Part shown: piece by piece, positions 9,757 through 17,560 of the stretch
Position numbering within the stretch: the stretch's first letter is position 1
How the letters are laid out: every line of letters starts with the position of its first letter
Assembly: GCA_963709325.1 (NCBI GenBank)
Contig: CAVPVV010000003.1
Span: forward strand, 2,480,001 to 2,544,000
Origin: VFZN01 sp963709325
GTDB taxonomy: Bacteria; Acidobacteriota; Vicinamibacteria; Vicinamibacterales; UBA2999
Reading direction: 5' to 3'
DNA length: 64,000 nucleotides
Program-made: the position numbers and the translations under genes
Notes under the pieces: model-generated
Databases searched by the model: none
The model's input: only the letters and a program-made list of their open reading frames with translations
What the model was told of the DNA's origin: nothing

Positions 9757-11040
9757 ATGACGACAACGGTCTTCGTCCAGGATGTGAATCGCCGGCGCTT
9801 CGACGGCCGGCTCGCCGCGGCGGCCATCGAGCGTCTGGACGCGCTCCCGGATCGTGAAGAGGCGCGCGCCTTCATCGATCGGGCGGCCGCGCTGATGCAG
9901 CGCGCCGGGATGCCCGCGGAGGATTTTTCGCCGTTCCAGGCCGAGCTCTTCGCGTCGGTCGCTTCGCACCTGTTGCCGGGCTGCTGGGGAGGGCGTGTCC
10001 CGCCGATCACCCTGGCCGGGCGGCACGCACGGATCGACCAACTGCTACGGAGGCTGCACGGCGACAGCGGCCGACTGCTGGACATCGCCTGCGGCTTCCC
10101 GCCGTTGACGACGATCGACAGCCACTCCGGGCTCCCCGGGTGGGAGATCGTCGGCGTGGATCCCTCACTGCCCGAGTACTTCGTCCGCGATCAACTCGGC
10201 AACTACTGCCTCTACGACGAGCGCGGCCGGCCGCTGTACTTCCAGCCGTTCGTCCCGACCACGGAGAGCTGGGAAGCCCTGCTCGGCGACGCCGAGGCGA
10301 GTGCCAGGCGATTCGAGGCGCTCCTCGCCGATCTGCTCCGCCAGAGAGGCGATGATGCCGCGGCGCTCCTGAACGTCGAGCACGACGGGTGCACGCTGTC
10401 GGTCCACCCCCTCCACGACTACGAGTCGCCGAACCTGCGGTTCATCCGCTCCGACCTCGAGTCGCTCGAGACGGAGCCCGCGGACGTCGTGCGCTGCTTC
10501 AACATGCTGATGTACTTCGACGACCGGTTCCGGCAGCTGGCGATGGGGCGATTCGCCGCCCTGTTGCGGGAGGGCGGACGCCTGGTCTGCGGCACCGACT
10601 GGGCGTGGACGACGGAGGCGCGATACAGCACCTACGTCAAACGGGACGGCGCGATGGTGCCGGTCGAGTTCGCGTTCAGCCTCGACAACCTCACGCCGAT
10701 CGGCGTCGCGACGTTCTACACTCTCCAGGCCGACGAGCGCGAGGCGAACCTGCTGGCCGGCCTGTGCGGCGCCCTCCGTGCCGACGCCGGCTTCAGCGCG
10801 AAGTTCGCCGACGTCAACGACCAGCTCCGCGCCCGCCACGAGCTGTGCCCGCGGGGGCCGGACGGGTACTTCAGCGACTCGCTGCCGATTGCGAACCCGG
10901 CGGCGATGTGGCTGGTCGCCGGCGACTACGCGGTCGAGCTCGGCGACACGCTGGCGGAGCAGGCAGCCGGTGTGCTGACCCGCGCCGGGCACCGCGCCAG
11001 GGTCAACGAGATCGGGCACGTGGCGGTCGCGATCGACTGA
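9757..11040 (+). CDS. SAM-dependent methyltransferase-like protein, class I fold
   Basis: About 427 aa and cytoplasmic, with no signal peptide. The centre carries a class I SAM-binding motif I, RLLDIACGFPPLTT, followed about 25 residues later by the acidic strand end VGVDPSLPEYF (motif II). Further on, DLESLETEPADVVRCFNMLM resembles the motif preceding strand 4, and LREGGRLVCGTDWAWTTEA is the usual post-strand-4 segment. The N-terminal 90 residues (helical, with PEDFSPFQAELFASVA) and the C-terminus are not recognised. I prefer ATG 9757 because gcgaaggg sits 6 bases upstream; ATG 9751 and GTG 9727 are in frame. Substrate is unknown. Confidence 0.75.
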   Translation: MTTTVFVQDVNRRRFDGRLAAAAIERLDALPDREEARAFIDRAAALMQRAGMPAEDFSPFQAELFASVASHLLPGCWGGRVPPITLAGRHARIDQLLRRLHGDSGRLLDIACGFPPLTTIDSHSGLPGWEIVGVDPSLPEYFVRDQLGNYCLYDERGRPLYFQPFVPTTESWEALLGDAEASARRFEALLADLLRQRGDDAAALLNVEHDGCTLSVHPLHDYESPNLRFIRSDLESLETEPADVVRCFNMLMYFDDRFRQLAMGRFAALLREGGRLVCGTDWAWTTEARYSTYVKRDGAMVPVEFAFSLDNLTPIGVATFYTLQADEREANLLAGLCGALRADAGFSAKFADVNDQLRARHELCPRGPDGYFSDSLPIANPAAMWLVAGDYAVELGDTLAEQAAGVLTRAGHRARVNEIGHVAVAID

Positions 11041-11106
11041 AGGGGCATCGAGGCTGGCCCGGGCCGACCGAGCTCCGGCCGGTTGGAGTAAGCTCGCGGC
11101 CCGCCC

Positions 11107-12717
11107 ATGACCACCCGCATCCTTGCCGTCCTCCTCGCCACGTCGACGCTCGTCGCGGCCCAGACCCCAACGCTGCCCGCGCTCGAGCAGGCGGCCGCAG
11201 CCATGACCGCCGCGGGGCTGATGCGCACCATCACCGAGCTCGCCTCCGATGCCTACGGCGGCCGGCTCCCCGGCACCGCGGGCGAGGAGAAATCGGTGGC
11301 GTGGATCATCGCGGAGGCCAAGGCCATCGGCCTGGCTCCCGGCGCCCCCGACGGCTCGTGGGTGCAGAAGGTGCCGCTCATCGGCACCCACTCGACCGGC
11401 ACGCTCGAGTTCCACGCGGGCGGCACGGCCATCGCCGCCGAGACGGGCAAGGACGTCATCCTGTGGTCGAACCTCGCCAACCAGCAGATCGACGTGAGGG
11501 ACTCGCCCCTCGCCTTCGTCGGCTACGGCGTCGTCGCGCCGGAATACCAGTGGGACGACTACGCTGGCCTCGACGTCACGGGCAAGACGGTGGTGGTGCT
11601 CACCGGCGATCCCCCGGTACCGGGCCGCTTCCTCGATGCGGCGCTCACCGTGCACGGCCGCGCCGGCACCAAGTTGGAGCAGGCGTTCAAGCACGGCGCC
11701 GTCGCCGTCGTGCAGGTCAACCCGACGCAGGCGGCTGGTGCGCCACTCAACCTCAACAACGCACGCGAGAACATGACGCTGCGCGACGGCCGCGAACGCC
11801 AGCAGGTGAAGGCGATCGCGAGTCTCACCCTCGAGAAGGCCGCCGAGCTCTTCACCGCCGCCGGCGCCGACCTCACTGCACTCGCGGCCGCGGCCGCGAC
11901 GCCGGGCTTCTCGCCGCGCGCGGTCAACGCGCGCGCGTCCTTCAGGATCACGAATCAGGTGCGCCAGTTCGATTCGCAGAACGTCTTCGCCAGGATCGAG
12001 GGCTCGGACCCGCGGCTCAGGAATGAGTACGTGATCTACAGCGGCCACTGGGACCACCACGGCACCGACGGCGCGCAGATCTTCCACGGCGCGAGCGACA
12101 ACGCGGCCGGCACCGCCGGCGTGCTCGAGCTCGCCCGCGCGTTCAAGACGCTGTCACCGGCGCCGAAGCGCACCATCGTCTTCTTCTGGCCGACGGCCGA
12201 AGAAAAGGGGCTGCTCGGCGCGCGCTGGTACGTCGACCACCCGTTCCTGCCGCTCGCGGCCACCGTCGCCAACATCAACCTGGATTACTTCAGCAACTGG
12301 GGCTTCGGCCGCACCCGGGACTTCTCCATCGTCGGCCTGGGCAACTCGACGCTCGACGACCTCACCGCGGAGGCCGTCGCACGCCAGGGCCGCACGCTCA
12401 CCGGCGACACCGCCCCCGAACAGGGCTTCTATTTCCGCTCGGATCACTACGAGTTCGCCCGCGTCGGCGTGCCGTCGCTCGAGACGAGCCCGGGCATCGA
12501 GCACATCGGCAAGCCGGAGGGCTTCGGCGCGACGAAGCGCGCCGAATACATCCGCAACGACTACCACAAGGCGACGGACGTGCCGAAGCCGGATTGGGAT
12601 CTGAGCGGCGCCGTCGAGGACCTGGCCGTGCTGCTCGAGGTCGGCTATCGCGCCGCTGAGCAGCCGGGGCGTCCGGCGTGGAAGCCCGACGCCGTCTGGC
12701 GGCCGAAGGGCCAGTGA
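11107..12717 (+). CDS. Exported M28-family zinc metallopeptidase
   Basis: 536 aa with a short signal peptide (MTTRILAVLLATSTLVAAQT). It has the same architecture as the M28 gene at 1181-2845: a PA insert with FVGYGVVAPEYQWDDYAGLD and GKTVVVLTGDPP, then the zinc core. Ligand motifs are SGHWDHHG, FHGASDNAAGTAG, FFWPTAEEKGLLGARW, NINLDYFSNWG and a C-terminal NDYHKATD. All five metal positions are present. The protein is paralogous but clearly diverged. The stop overlaps the region upstream of the CPBP protease gene on the same strand (12 bp apart), so the two are probably co-transcribed. Confidence 0.94.
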   Translation: MTTRILAVLLATSTLVAAQTPTLPALEQAAAAMTAAGLMRTITELASDAYGGRLPGTAGEEKSVAWIIAEAKAIGLAPGAPDGSWVQKVPLIGTHSTGTLEFHAGGTAIAAETGKDVILWSNLANQQIDVRDSPLAFVGYGVVAPEYQWDDYAGLDVTGKTVVVLTGDPPVPGRFLDAALTVHGRAGTKLEQAFKHGAVAVVQVNPTQAAGAPLNLNNARENMTLRDGRERQQVKAIASLTLEKAAELFTAAGADLTALAAAAATPGFSPRAVNARASFRITNQVRQFDSQNVFARIEGSDPRLRNEYVIYSGHWDHHGTDGAQIFHGASDNAAGTAGVLELARAFKTLSPAPKRTIVFFWPTAEEKGLLGARWYVDHPFLPLAATVANINLDYFSNWGFGRTRDFSIVGLGNSTLDDLTAEAVARQGRTLTGDTAPEQGFYFRSDHYEFARVGVPSLETSPGIEHIGKPEGFGATKRAEYIRNDYHKATDVPKPDWDLSGAVEDLAVLLEVGYRAAEQPGRPAWKPDAVWRPKGQ

Positions 12718-12728
12718 GGCGAGGTCCC

Positions 12729-13397
12729 ATGGGCACCGGCGCGACGAGCCTTACGCCTATGCAACGCGCGCTGCTGATCATCAGCGCCGCCGCAGTCTAT
12801 GCGGTCAACTTCTGGCCGTCGAGGCAAGTCACCAGCGCGGGGCTCATCGCCTTGGGAAGTCCCAAGTATGTCGGCTTCAAGGGCATTTTCCTTCCGCACC
12901 TGCTCCTCTATTCGACTCTTACCGCTTGTGTTGCCGCTCTGTTCTGGCTCACGTTCGTGCGGGCGCGCATATTGCCGGCGCCGCAGGTGGGCCCGCCGAC
13001 GGCACGCCAGCTCGGCGCGGGAATTGTAGGCGGCATCGTCGCGCTCGTCGTAACGGTAGTCTTCGTCTATGTCCTGTTCCCGCCGGGCACGGTCCACTGG
13101 ATCGATCCGGTGTCGTGGAAGATTGCCGGCAACGTCTTCTCGAACTTCTACGAGGAGTTCGTGTACCGCGGCTTCATGCTGGTCGCTCTAGGCGCCGCGG
13201 TCGGCTTCTGGCCGGCCGCGATCATCAGCTCCGCGATGTGGGGCTATACGCACAACCAATACCCGCTTTCACTGCAGGCGCTGATCATGGCGGTGGGCGT
13301 GTATTTCAGCTGGCTGATGCGCAAGGCGCGGTCCCTGTGGACACCCTATGCAGCGCACATGGTGCTCGATATTGTGGGGGACAGCCTGATCGGCTAG
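12729..13397 (+). CDS. CPBP-family (CAAX/Abi) intramembrane glutamic endopeptidase
   Basis: 222 aa with five or six membrane segments. The ABI/CPBP signature is complete: NFYEEFVYRGFM (EExxxR, the catalytic Glu pair), SSAMWGYTHNQYPL (FxxxH-type motif) and PYAAHMVLDIVGD (third motif). Bacterial members process or protect small peptides or regulate other membrane proteins; the substrate here is unknown. I chose ATG 12729, 12 bp after the M28 stop. ATG 12759, just before the first membrane helix, is an alternative start. It converges with the next gene on the minus strand, leaving 26 bp. Confidence 0.88.
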   Translation: MGTGATSLTPMQRALLIISAAAVYAVNFWPSRQVTSAGLIALGSPKYVGFKGIFLPHLLLYSTLTACVAALFWLTFVRARILPAPQVGPPTARQLGAGIVGGIVALVVTVVFVYVLFPPGTVHWIDPVSWKIAGNVFSNFYEEFVYRGFMLVALGAAVGFWPAAIISSAMWGYTHNQYPLSLQALIMAVGVYFSWLMRKARSLWTPYAAHMVLDIVGDSLIG

Positions 13398-13423
13398 CAG
13401 GTTGCTGCACTGCTGTTGCTCCA

Positions 13424-14488
13424 TCAGTGCTCGCGACCCGACATCGCGAGGCGCTGGCGTCCCCGGGCGGCGGGCACCGCGACGACCTCGGACAAGTCAA
13501 CCGTGACCGGCCCGCCAGGACTTACGTAGGTCGGGCGGCCGGCGGACGAGGAAGTGGCTGAGACCGCCCGGGCCTCCGCCCGGGAGGCGAAGCGGAATCC
13601 GGGCTCCCCGGCAGCCTCGGGAGCGCTTGCCGTCGTTGCCGGTTCGGGCACGTGCACCTGAATCGTGGTCTTGTCGTATCCACTCGGGAAGAACCGGATG
13701 AAGTAGCCATCAGGGTGGTACGACCATCGGCCGCGCGGAACGTCGCGTCGGCCATCGTCGGGCTCCGGGTCCCCCCGCAGGACAGCCACGCGCTCGAACT
13801 CCGCGTACGGCGTGTCGGCCCGCGCGAAGAGCTGCCGCAAGCGCGTTTCGGCCTGGAACACGCGCGCCATCGCAGGAGGAATCGCCCGCCAGCCGCCATC
13901 CCAGATGCCTGGAGTCATCATGGGAAGCGACCCGGCGCCAAGCTCGAGGAGTTGCCGCGGCGTCAGCAGGCTCGTGGCCGCGACCTGCGCCGGTCGAGGC
14001 ATCTGGTCCACGGGCGTACGGGCCAGAATCGCCCAGAGCAGAACCTGGATCTCCTGCTGGCGAAGATCGGGTCGTCGGACCGAGCCCTGCAGAATCGCTC
14101 GAATCGCGCCACTCCGCGAACCTTCGAGCGGCGCGTAGAGATACCCGTCACCGCCGCCGGGGCCGTGCGTGCCCGCGTGCAGGCAGTAGCTCGCAGCTTT
14201 GAACTCGTAGCTGCCGGGCCCCAGCTGAAACACGCCCGACTCGTCCTGCGGCTGCTCGCCCAATGGCAGCCACCGCGCCGGCTCGAACCCGTCGAACGAC
14301 GGCACCTCTGTCGTCGCTCGATCGATGCTGCTGGTGACCGGAGCATCGCCGCCGATCCCGCGCATCTGGCCGCCCCCACCGAGCACATCGTGGACGCGAT
14401 CGAACGGGACCTGGGCGGTCGGGGCGCCGCCGATCGCGACCAGGAGGGCGGCAGTCGTCAGGAGACGAAGGCAGAGAGAAAGGTCCAC
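13424..14488 (-). CDS. Secreted protein of unknown function with conserved 'SYCLHAG' segment
   Basis: 354 aa from a GTG start at 14488, which has GGAG well placed upstream and opens directly into a signal peptide (DLSLCLRLLTTAALLVAIGG). The upstream ATG at 14518 would add ten residues before it. The mature protein has a conserved-looking core: ELGPGSYEF-like LGPGSYEFKAASYCLHAG, then GDGYLYAPLEGSRSGAIRAI, followed by an alpha-helical middle (QQEIQVLLWAILARTP, ETRLRQLFARADTPYAEFER) and a C-terminal beta-rich part (HPDGYFIRFFPSGYDKTTIQ). It carries no known catalytic motif. I do not recognise the family. The lone cysteine in the core and the helical middle could mean a binding or scaffolding role. 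Confidence 0.75.
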   Translation of the reverse strand: MDLSLCLRLLTTAALLVAIGGAPTAQVPFDRVHDVLGGGGQMRGIGGDAPVTSSIDRATTEVPSFDGFEPARWLPLGEQPQDESGVFQLGPGSYEFKAASYCLHAGTHGPGGGDGYLYAPLEGSRSGAIRAILQGSVRRPDLRQQEIQVLLWAILARTPVDQMPRPAQVAATSLLTPRQLLELGAGSLPMMTPGIWDGGWRAIPPAMARVFQAETRLRQLFARADTPYAEFERVAVLRGDPEPDDGRRDVPRGRWSYHPDGYFIRFFPSGYDKTTIQVHVPEPATTASAPEAAGEPGFRFASRAEARAVSATSSSAGRPTYVSPGGPVTVDLSEVVAVPAARGRQRLAMSGREH

Positions 14489-15068
14489 GAGTGACTCCTG
14501 CTCCGCCACGTCCAGCACAGACGATGCCAGTAGGCTCGGGCCCGGATCTGATTGAAACCGCGCCGTGGCGGGACTGGCGTGTCACCGGTCGATGACACGG
14601 CGGTGGTTGCGCGGAGCCAATCGAAGGCCAGCCCACGACCCGGACTACGTCTATTTCCCTCTGGCCCTCCAGAACGAACTCCGCGCGAAAATTGGTCGGT
14701 CACCTTCGCCGGCGGCTCGATGCCGGCGACCTGGGCCGCTACATTAACCCCTGCGTCACATATTTGGAGTCTCCATCAGCTCGACGATTCGCGGTAGACC
14801 GGCACGAAGCGAGGTCATTCGAGCAGATGGAAGCCTCAACCCAAATGAATTGTGGGGTTGAGACGGTCCCGCGGCAGGGGTATCAGTTCGTCGCCATCGT
14901 CACAGCGCTCAAGAACGCCGAGGGAGACTCGGACCTCGATCTGCTGCTCGCGCCGCATCGGGCGTGGACGGAGGGTCGGCGTGCGCGGGGTGGCTCCTGC
15001 AGGGAGTCAACGGGTGCGAGATCCTGCGCTGAAAGGGTGCTACCATGCCGCAACGCTGGGAGGCGATC
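14489..15068. other. Long intergenic region, mostly featureless
   Basis: About 580 bases between divergent genes. Apart from the winged-helix regulator fragment and short hairpin listed separately, I see no gene. Open frames on both strands are short and unlike any family. The promoters of the unknown secreted protein (leftwards) and the Tat-exported aminotransferase (rightwards) should be here. Confidence 0.4.
14854..14910 (+). pseudogene. Fragment of an OmpR/CadC-type winged-helix regulator
   Basis: The plus strand reads GVETVPRQGYQFVAIV. This is the end of the C-terminal winged helix of OmpR/CadC-family regulators, whose wing ends 'IETVPRRGYRF'. Nothing upstream or downstream in any frame continues the domain, so only this 15-20 residue scrap is left. 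It starts inside a small hairpin (ctcaaccc ... gggttgag). Confidence 0.5.
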
Positions 15069-16244
15069 ATGGCATTTTCACGGCGCGAGTTCGTGCGTCT
15101 TCTCGGAGCGGGCGGGGCAGCCGTCGCTTCGTCATCCGGACTCATTGGCTACGGACGAGAAGAAGCGTTTGCGTTCCAACAGGGCAGTGCCGCCCAGCGT
15201 GGCCAGCGGCCGGCGACGACCGGACCGGCCCCGATTCGCTTGAGCAGCAACGAGAACCTGCGCGGGCCGAGCCCCAAGGTGATCGAGGCGCTCAAGGCCG
15301 CCCCCTCGAGGGATCTGGGCCTTGGCTATCCGCCGGTCCACGTCGCCGATTTCCAGGAAGCCATTGCCAACATGTGGGAGGCCAAACCTCAGAACGTGTT
15401 GATGGCGACGGGCTCGGGTGCCGAGTTGATTGCCGGCGTGATGGCCTTCTGCCAGTCTGAGAAGCCGCTCGTCACCGCCGACCCGTCATACGGCGCACCG
15501 GCGCAGACCGCCCTACGGCAGAAGTATCCGATCAAGCCGATCGCGCTCGACGGGCGGCTGTTCCTCGATCTCGACAGGCTGGTCTCCGCCTCGTCAGGCG
15601 CCGGACTGGTGTTCCTGTGCAATCCGAACAACCCGTCCTCGACCATCCACAAGCAGGCGGATGTCGACGCCGCCGTGCGGCGCATCAAGGAGAAGTCGCC
15701 GAACACCGCGATCCTGATCGACGAGGCGTACATCGACTACGCCACGGCTCCCGGAGTGGGAACGGTGATGAAAGCCGCACTCGACTTGCCGGACGTGTTC
15801 GTGACGCGCACGTTCTCCAAGGCCTACGGTATGGCTGGCATGCGCATGGGATACGCGATCGGGCAGCCCGAGACCCTGCGGAAGTTGAGCAACGCGTGGG
15901 GCCTCGGAGACATCGACGAACTGCAGGCCGTCGCCGGCATCGCCGCGCTCGCCGACCAGGAGCACATGGCGTGGGAGAAGCAGGAGAACAAGCGCGTCCG
16001 CGACTACACGACCGCCGAGTTCGAGAAGATGGGCTTCCAGGTCGCCGATTCACAGACCAACTTCATCTTCGTCAACATCGGGCGCCCCGCCGCGGGATTC
16101 CGCGACGCCTGCCGTGAACTCGGCGTCGCCGTCGGCCGCGACTTCCCGCCGATGGAAAAGACGTGGGCACGCATCTCGCTCGGCCGCATGGAAGACATGG
16201 AGAAGGCCGTGCCGGTGTTCAAGAAGGTGCTCGGCAAGGCGTAG
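15069..16244 (+). CDS. Tat-exported histidinol-phosphate-type PLP aminotransferase
   Basis: 391 aa. A twin-arginine signal (AFSRREFVRLLGAGGAAVAS) precedes a complete fold-type I, class I/II aminotransferase most like HisC. It has LSSNENLRGPSPKVIEAL (substrate loop), MATGSGAELI (phosphate loop), FLCNPNNPSSTIH (PLP ring Asn), LIDEAYIDYA (Asp to the pyridine N), TRTFSKAYGMAGMRMGYAIG (PLP lysine in SKAYG) and a C-terminal ARISLGRMEDM (substrate-carboxylate Arg). ATG 15069 is chosen because it begins the Tat peptide and has gggaggcgatc in front; ATG 15045 adds eight residues. A Tat export route means the enzyme would fold and bind PLP in the cytosol first. No histidine genes are nearby, so I infer a periplasmic amino-donor role, not histidine synthesis. 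Confidence 0.9.
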   Translation: MAFSRREFVRLLGAGGAAVASSSGLIGYGREEAFAFQQGSAAQRGQRPATTGPAPIRLSSNENLRGPSPKVIEALKAAPSRDLGLGYPPVHVADFQEAIANMWEAKPQNVLMATGSGAELIAGVMAFCQSEKPLVTADPSYGAPAQTALRQKYPIKPIALDGRLFLDLDRLVSASSGAGLVFLCNPNNPSSTIHKQADVDAAVRRIKEKSPNTAILIDEAYIDYATAPGVGTVMKAALDLPDVFVTRTFSKAYGMAGMRMGYAIGQPETLRKLSNAWGLGDIDELQAVAGIAALADQEHMAWEKQENKRVRDYTTAEFEKMGFQVADSQTNFIFVNIGRPAAGFRDACRELGVAVGRDFPPMEKTWARISLGRMEDMEKAVPVFKKVLGKA

Positions 16245-16889
16245 ACAGCATTGCTGGCGAGGTGCTCGACGGTTGAATCTGCTTCAACGACGAGCATCTC
16301 GCCATCGTGAGTCTGCGGCATGCTCCCGTCACCGCGGCAGACCGCGCAGATCGGAACCGCGTCCACGCGGCCTACGCGTGTCCACTTCGTACCGGTTCGT
16401 GATCGATCGTACTTCGGCGCGTCCGTCGTGGCAAGTCCCACTCTGTCGTTCTTGATCGTAGAAGCTCGTCGCGCCGACTCCGATCACTCGCCGCCAGCGG
16501 ATCGCCGCCTTGCGGTCGTTGTCCGATGAGGCCGCTGCTCCTGGTGCACCGACCTTCGAGGACCTGGCTCGGCCGCCACCGTGGTGAGTCGATTGGCTGG
16601 TTCGCTCGAGCGACGTGTCCACCGTTCAGCGGGAATCTCGTGCCATCAGTTCGTCTATCGGACGAGCGTCACGGTGCTCCCTGGCTGAGAACGCCGCGGT
16701 CATTTCGCCGGTTGGACATCCGGAGGATACCGGTAGTCGGAAGATCCGACACGCGGTGGGTTCGATGCGCCCTTGCCGCGGCGGCGATCGTATCGGCCAC
16801 CGACGAGCGGTCGACCGTAATCCGATCCGGCGCCTGTTCGGCGAGTAGTAGCCAGATGGGCAGCGTGTCCGGGCGCGTCCAAAAGGGTG
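16245..16889. other. Intergenic stretch without recognisable gene
   Basis: About 640 bases downstream of the aminotransferase. Several overlapping open frames exist on both strands. None shows a family motif, signal peptide or ribosome binding site, and codon choice is not consistent. It probably continues the decayed region to its right. Confidence 0.4.
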
Positions 16890-17247
16890 GACGCGTCGGA
16901 GCATCTGGCCAAGCTCGGAAATCCTCATCGGCGGCGGGACGGAATCGAACGCGGTTGGCCACCGCGCACAGGAGAAAATCGGTGTTCGAGCCTGAGCCTT
17001 GACGCGGCAGGATCGAAGCACTCGTCGTGCCGTTCGTAGTCAGCAGACGTGATCGGCCGTCGGAAATGCCGGAGGTGGTCGCGCAGCCGTTCGAACCCGG
17101 CGGATCGCGAATGCGGCGAGAAGTTCCTGCGGATCGGACCGACGATAGCGGCGCGCCGTGAGCGACGAGGGTGCGAAGTTCGTCACCGAACGACGCGCGG
17201 GAGTGCGCCGTCGCAGGCCAGCGATCCGACCGAGGTGTCGCGGGCAC
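16890..17247 (-). pseudogene. vapC: VapC-type PIN-domain toxin, decayed
   Basis: PIN-domain toxin sequence can be followed across all three minus frames. The start is GTG 17247, two bases after the antitoxin-like stop. Segments in order are FGDELRTLVAHG, then AAIVGPIR in another frame, QELLA, GFERLRDHLRHF and ITSADY, and finally GSNTDFLLCAVANRVRF with the acidic NTDF and DEDFRAW positions of the nuclease site. The N-terminal first Asp (the LVDTS strand) is not readable. At least three frame changes and substitutions mean no working RNase toxin can be made. This is genuine decay, unlike the clean indels elsewhere. Confidence 0.72.
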
Positions 17248-17248
17248 C

Positions 17249-17320
17249 TCATCGACGCCGGCGTTGCTTCTTGTAGTCGTAGGCCGGGTCGTAGTCGATC
17301 GTCCCGAACAGGTCGGCGAT
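17249..17320 (-). pseudogene. vapB: C-terminal remnant of a VapB-type antitoxin
   Basis: The open frame ends IADLFGTIDYDPAYDYKKQR followed by RRR and stop. The 'FGTIDYDP.YDYK.QR' tail followed at once by a PIN toxin is typical of antitoxins in VapBC operons, where this part wraps the toxin. Upstream of about 17320 the frame does not look like a ribbon-helix-helix or AbrB DNA-binding domain, so that half appears lost or scrambled. It sits directly before the toxin remnant in the normal operon order. Confidence 0.55.
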
Positions 17321-17560
17321 GCGCGCTGCTGACGACGCGCGGTGGACTCTCCAGGGCCCCGTCCACGGGCTCCGCTCGCTTCGAGGACGTGCGGGACTCG
17401 GGCGACGAGCTGTCGTGGAGATGCCGGGTGTCGCCACTCCGCATCGCCTCACTTCGGCCTGGGCACGTTGACATCGCCCGGAGGCAGCCGCCAGTGCACG
17501 ACTGAGCAGACGGGTCACACATGCGTCGCCGATCGGGAAGGAAGGGTTGCGGCGTCGTGG

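Noticed and set aside
10165..12087. 640-residue open frame on the minus strand
   Set aside because: It overlaps the methyltransferase and M28 genes, both of which have clear motifs. It has no ribosome binding site or family features.
16930..17100. Possible tRNA because of gttcgaaccc-like sequence
   Set aside because: No acceptor stem or anticodon arm can be formed around it. The stretch is explained as PIN-domain toxin debris.
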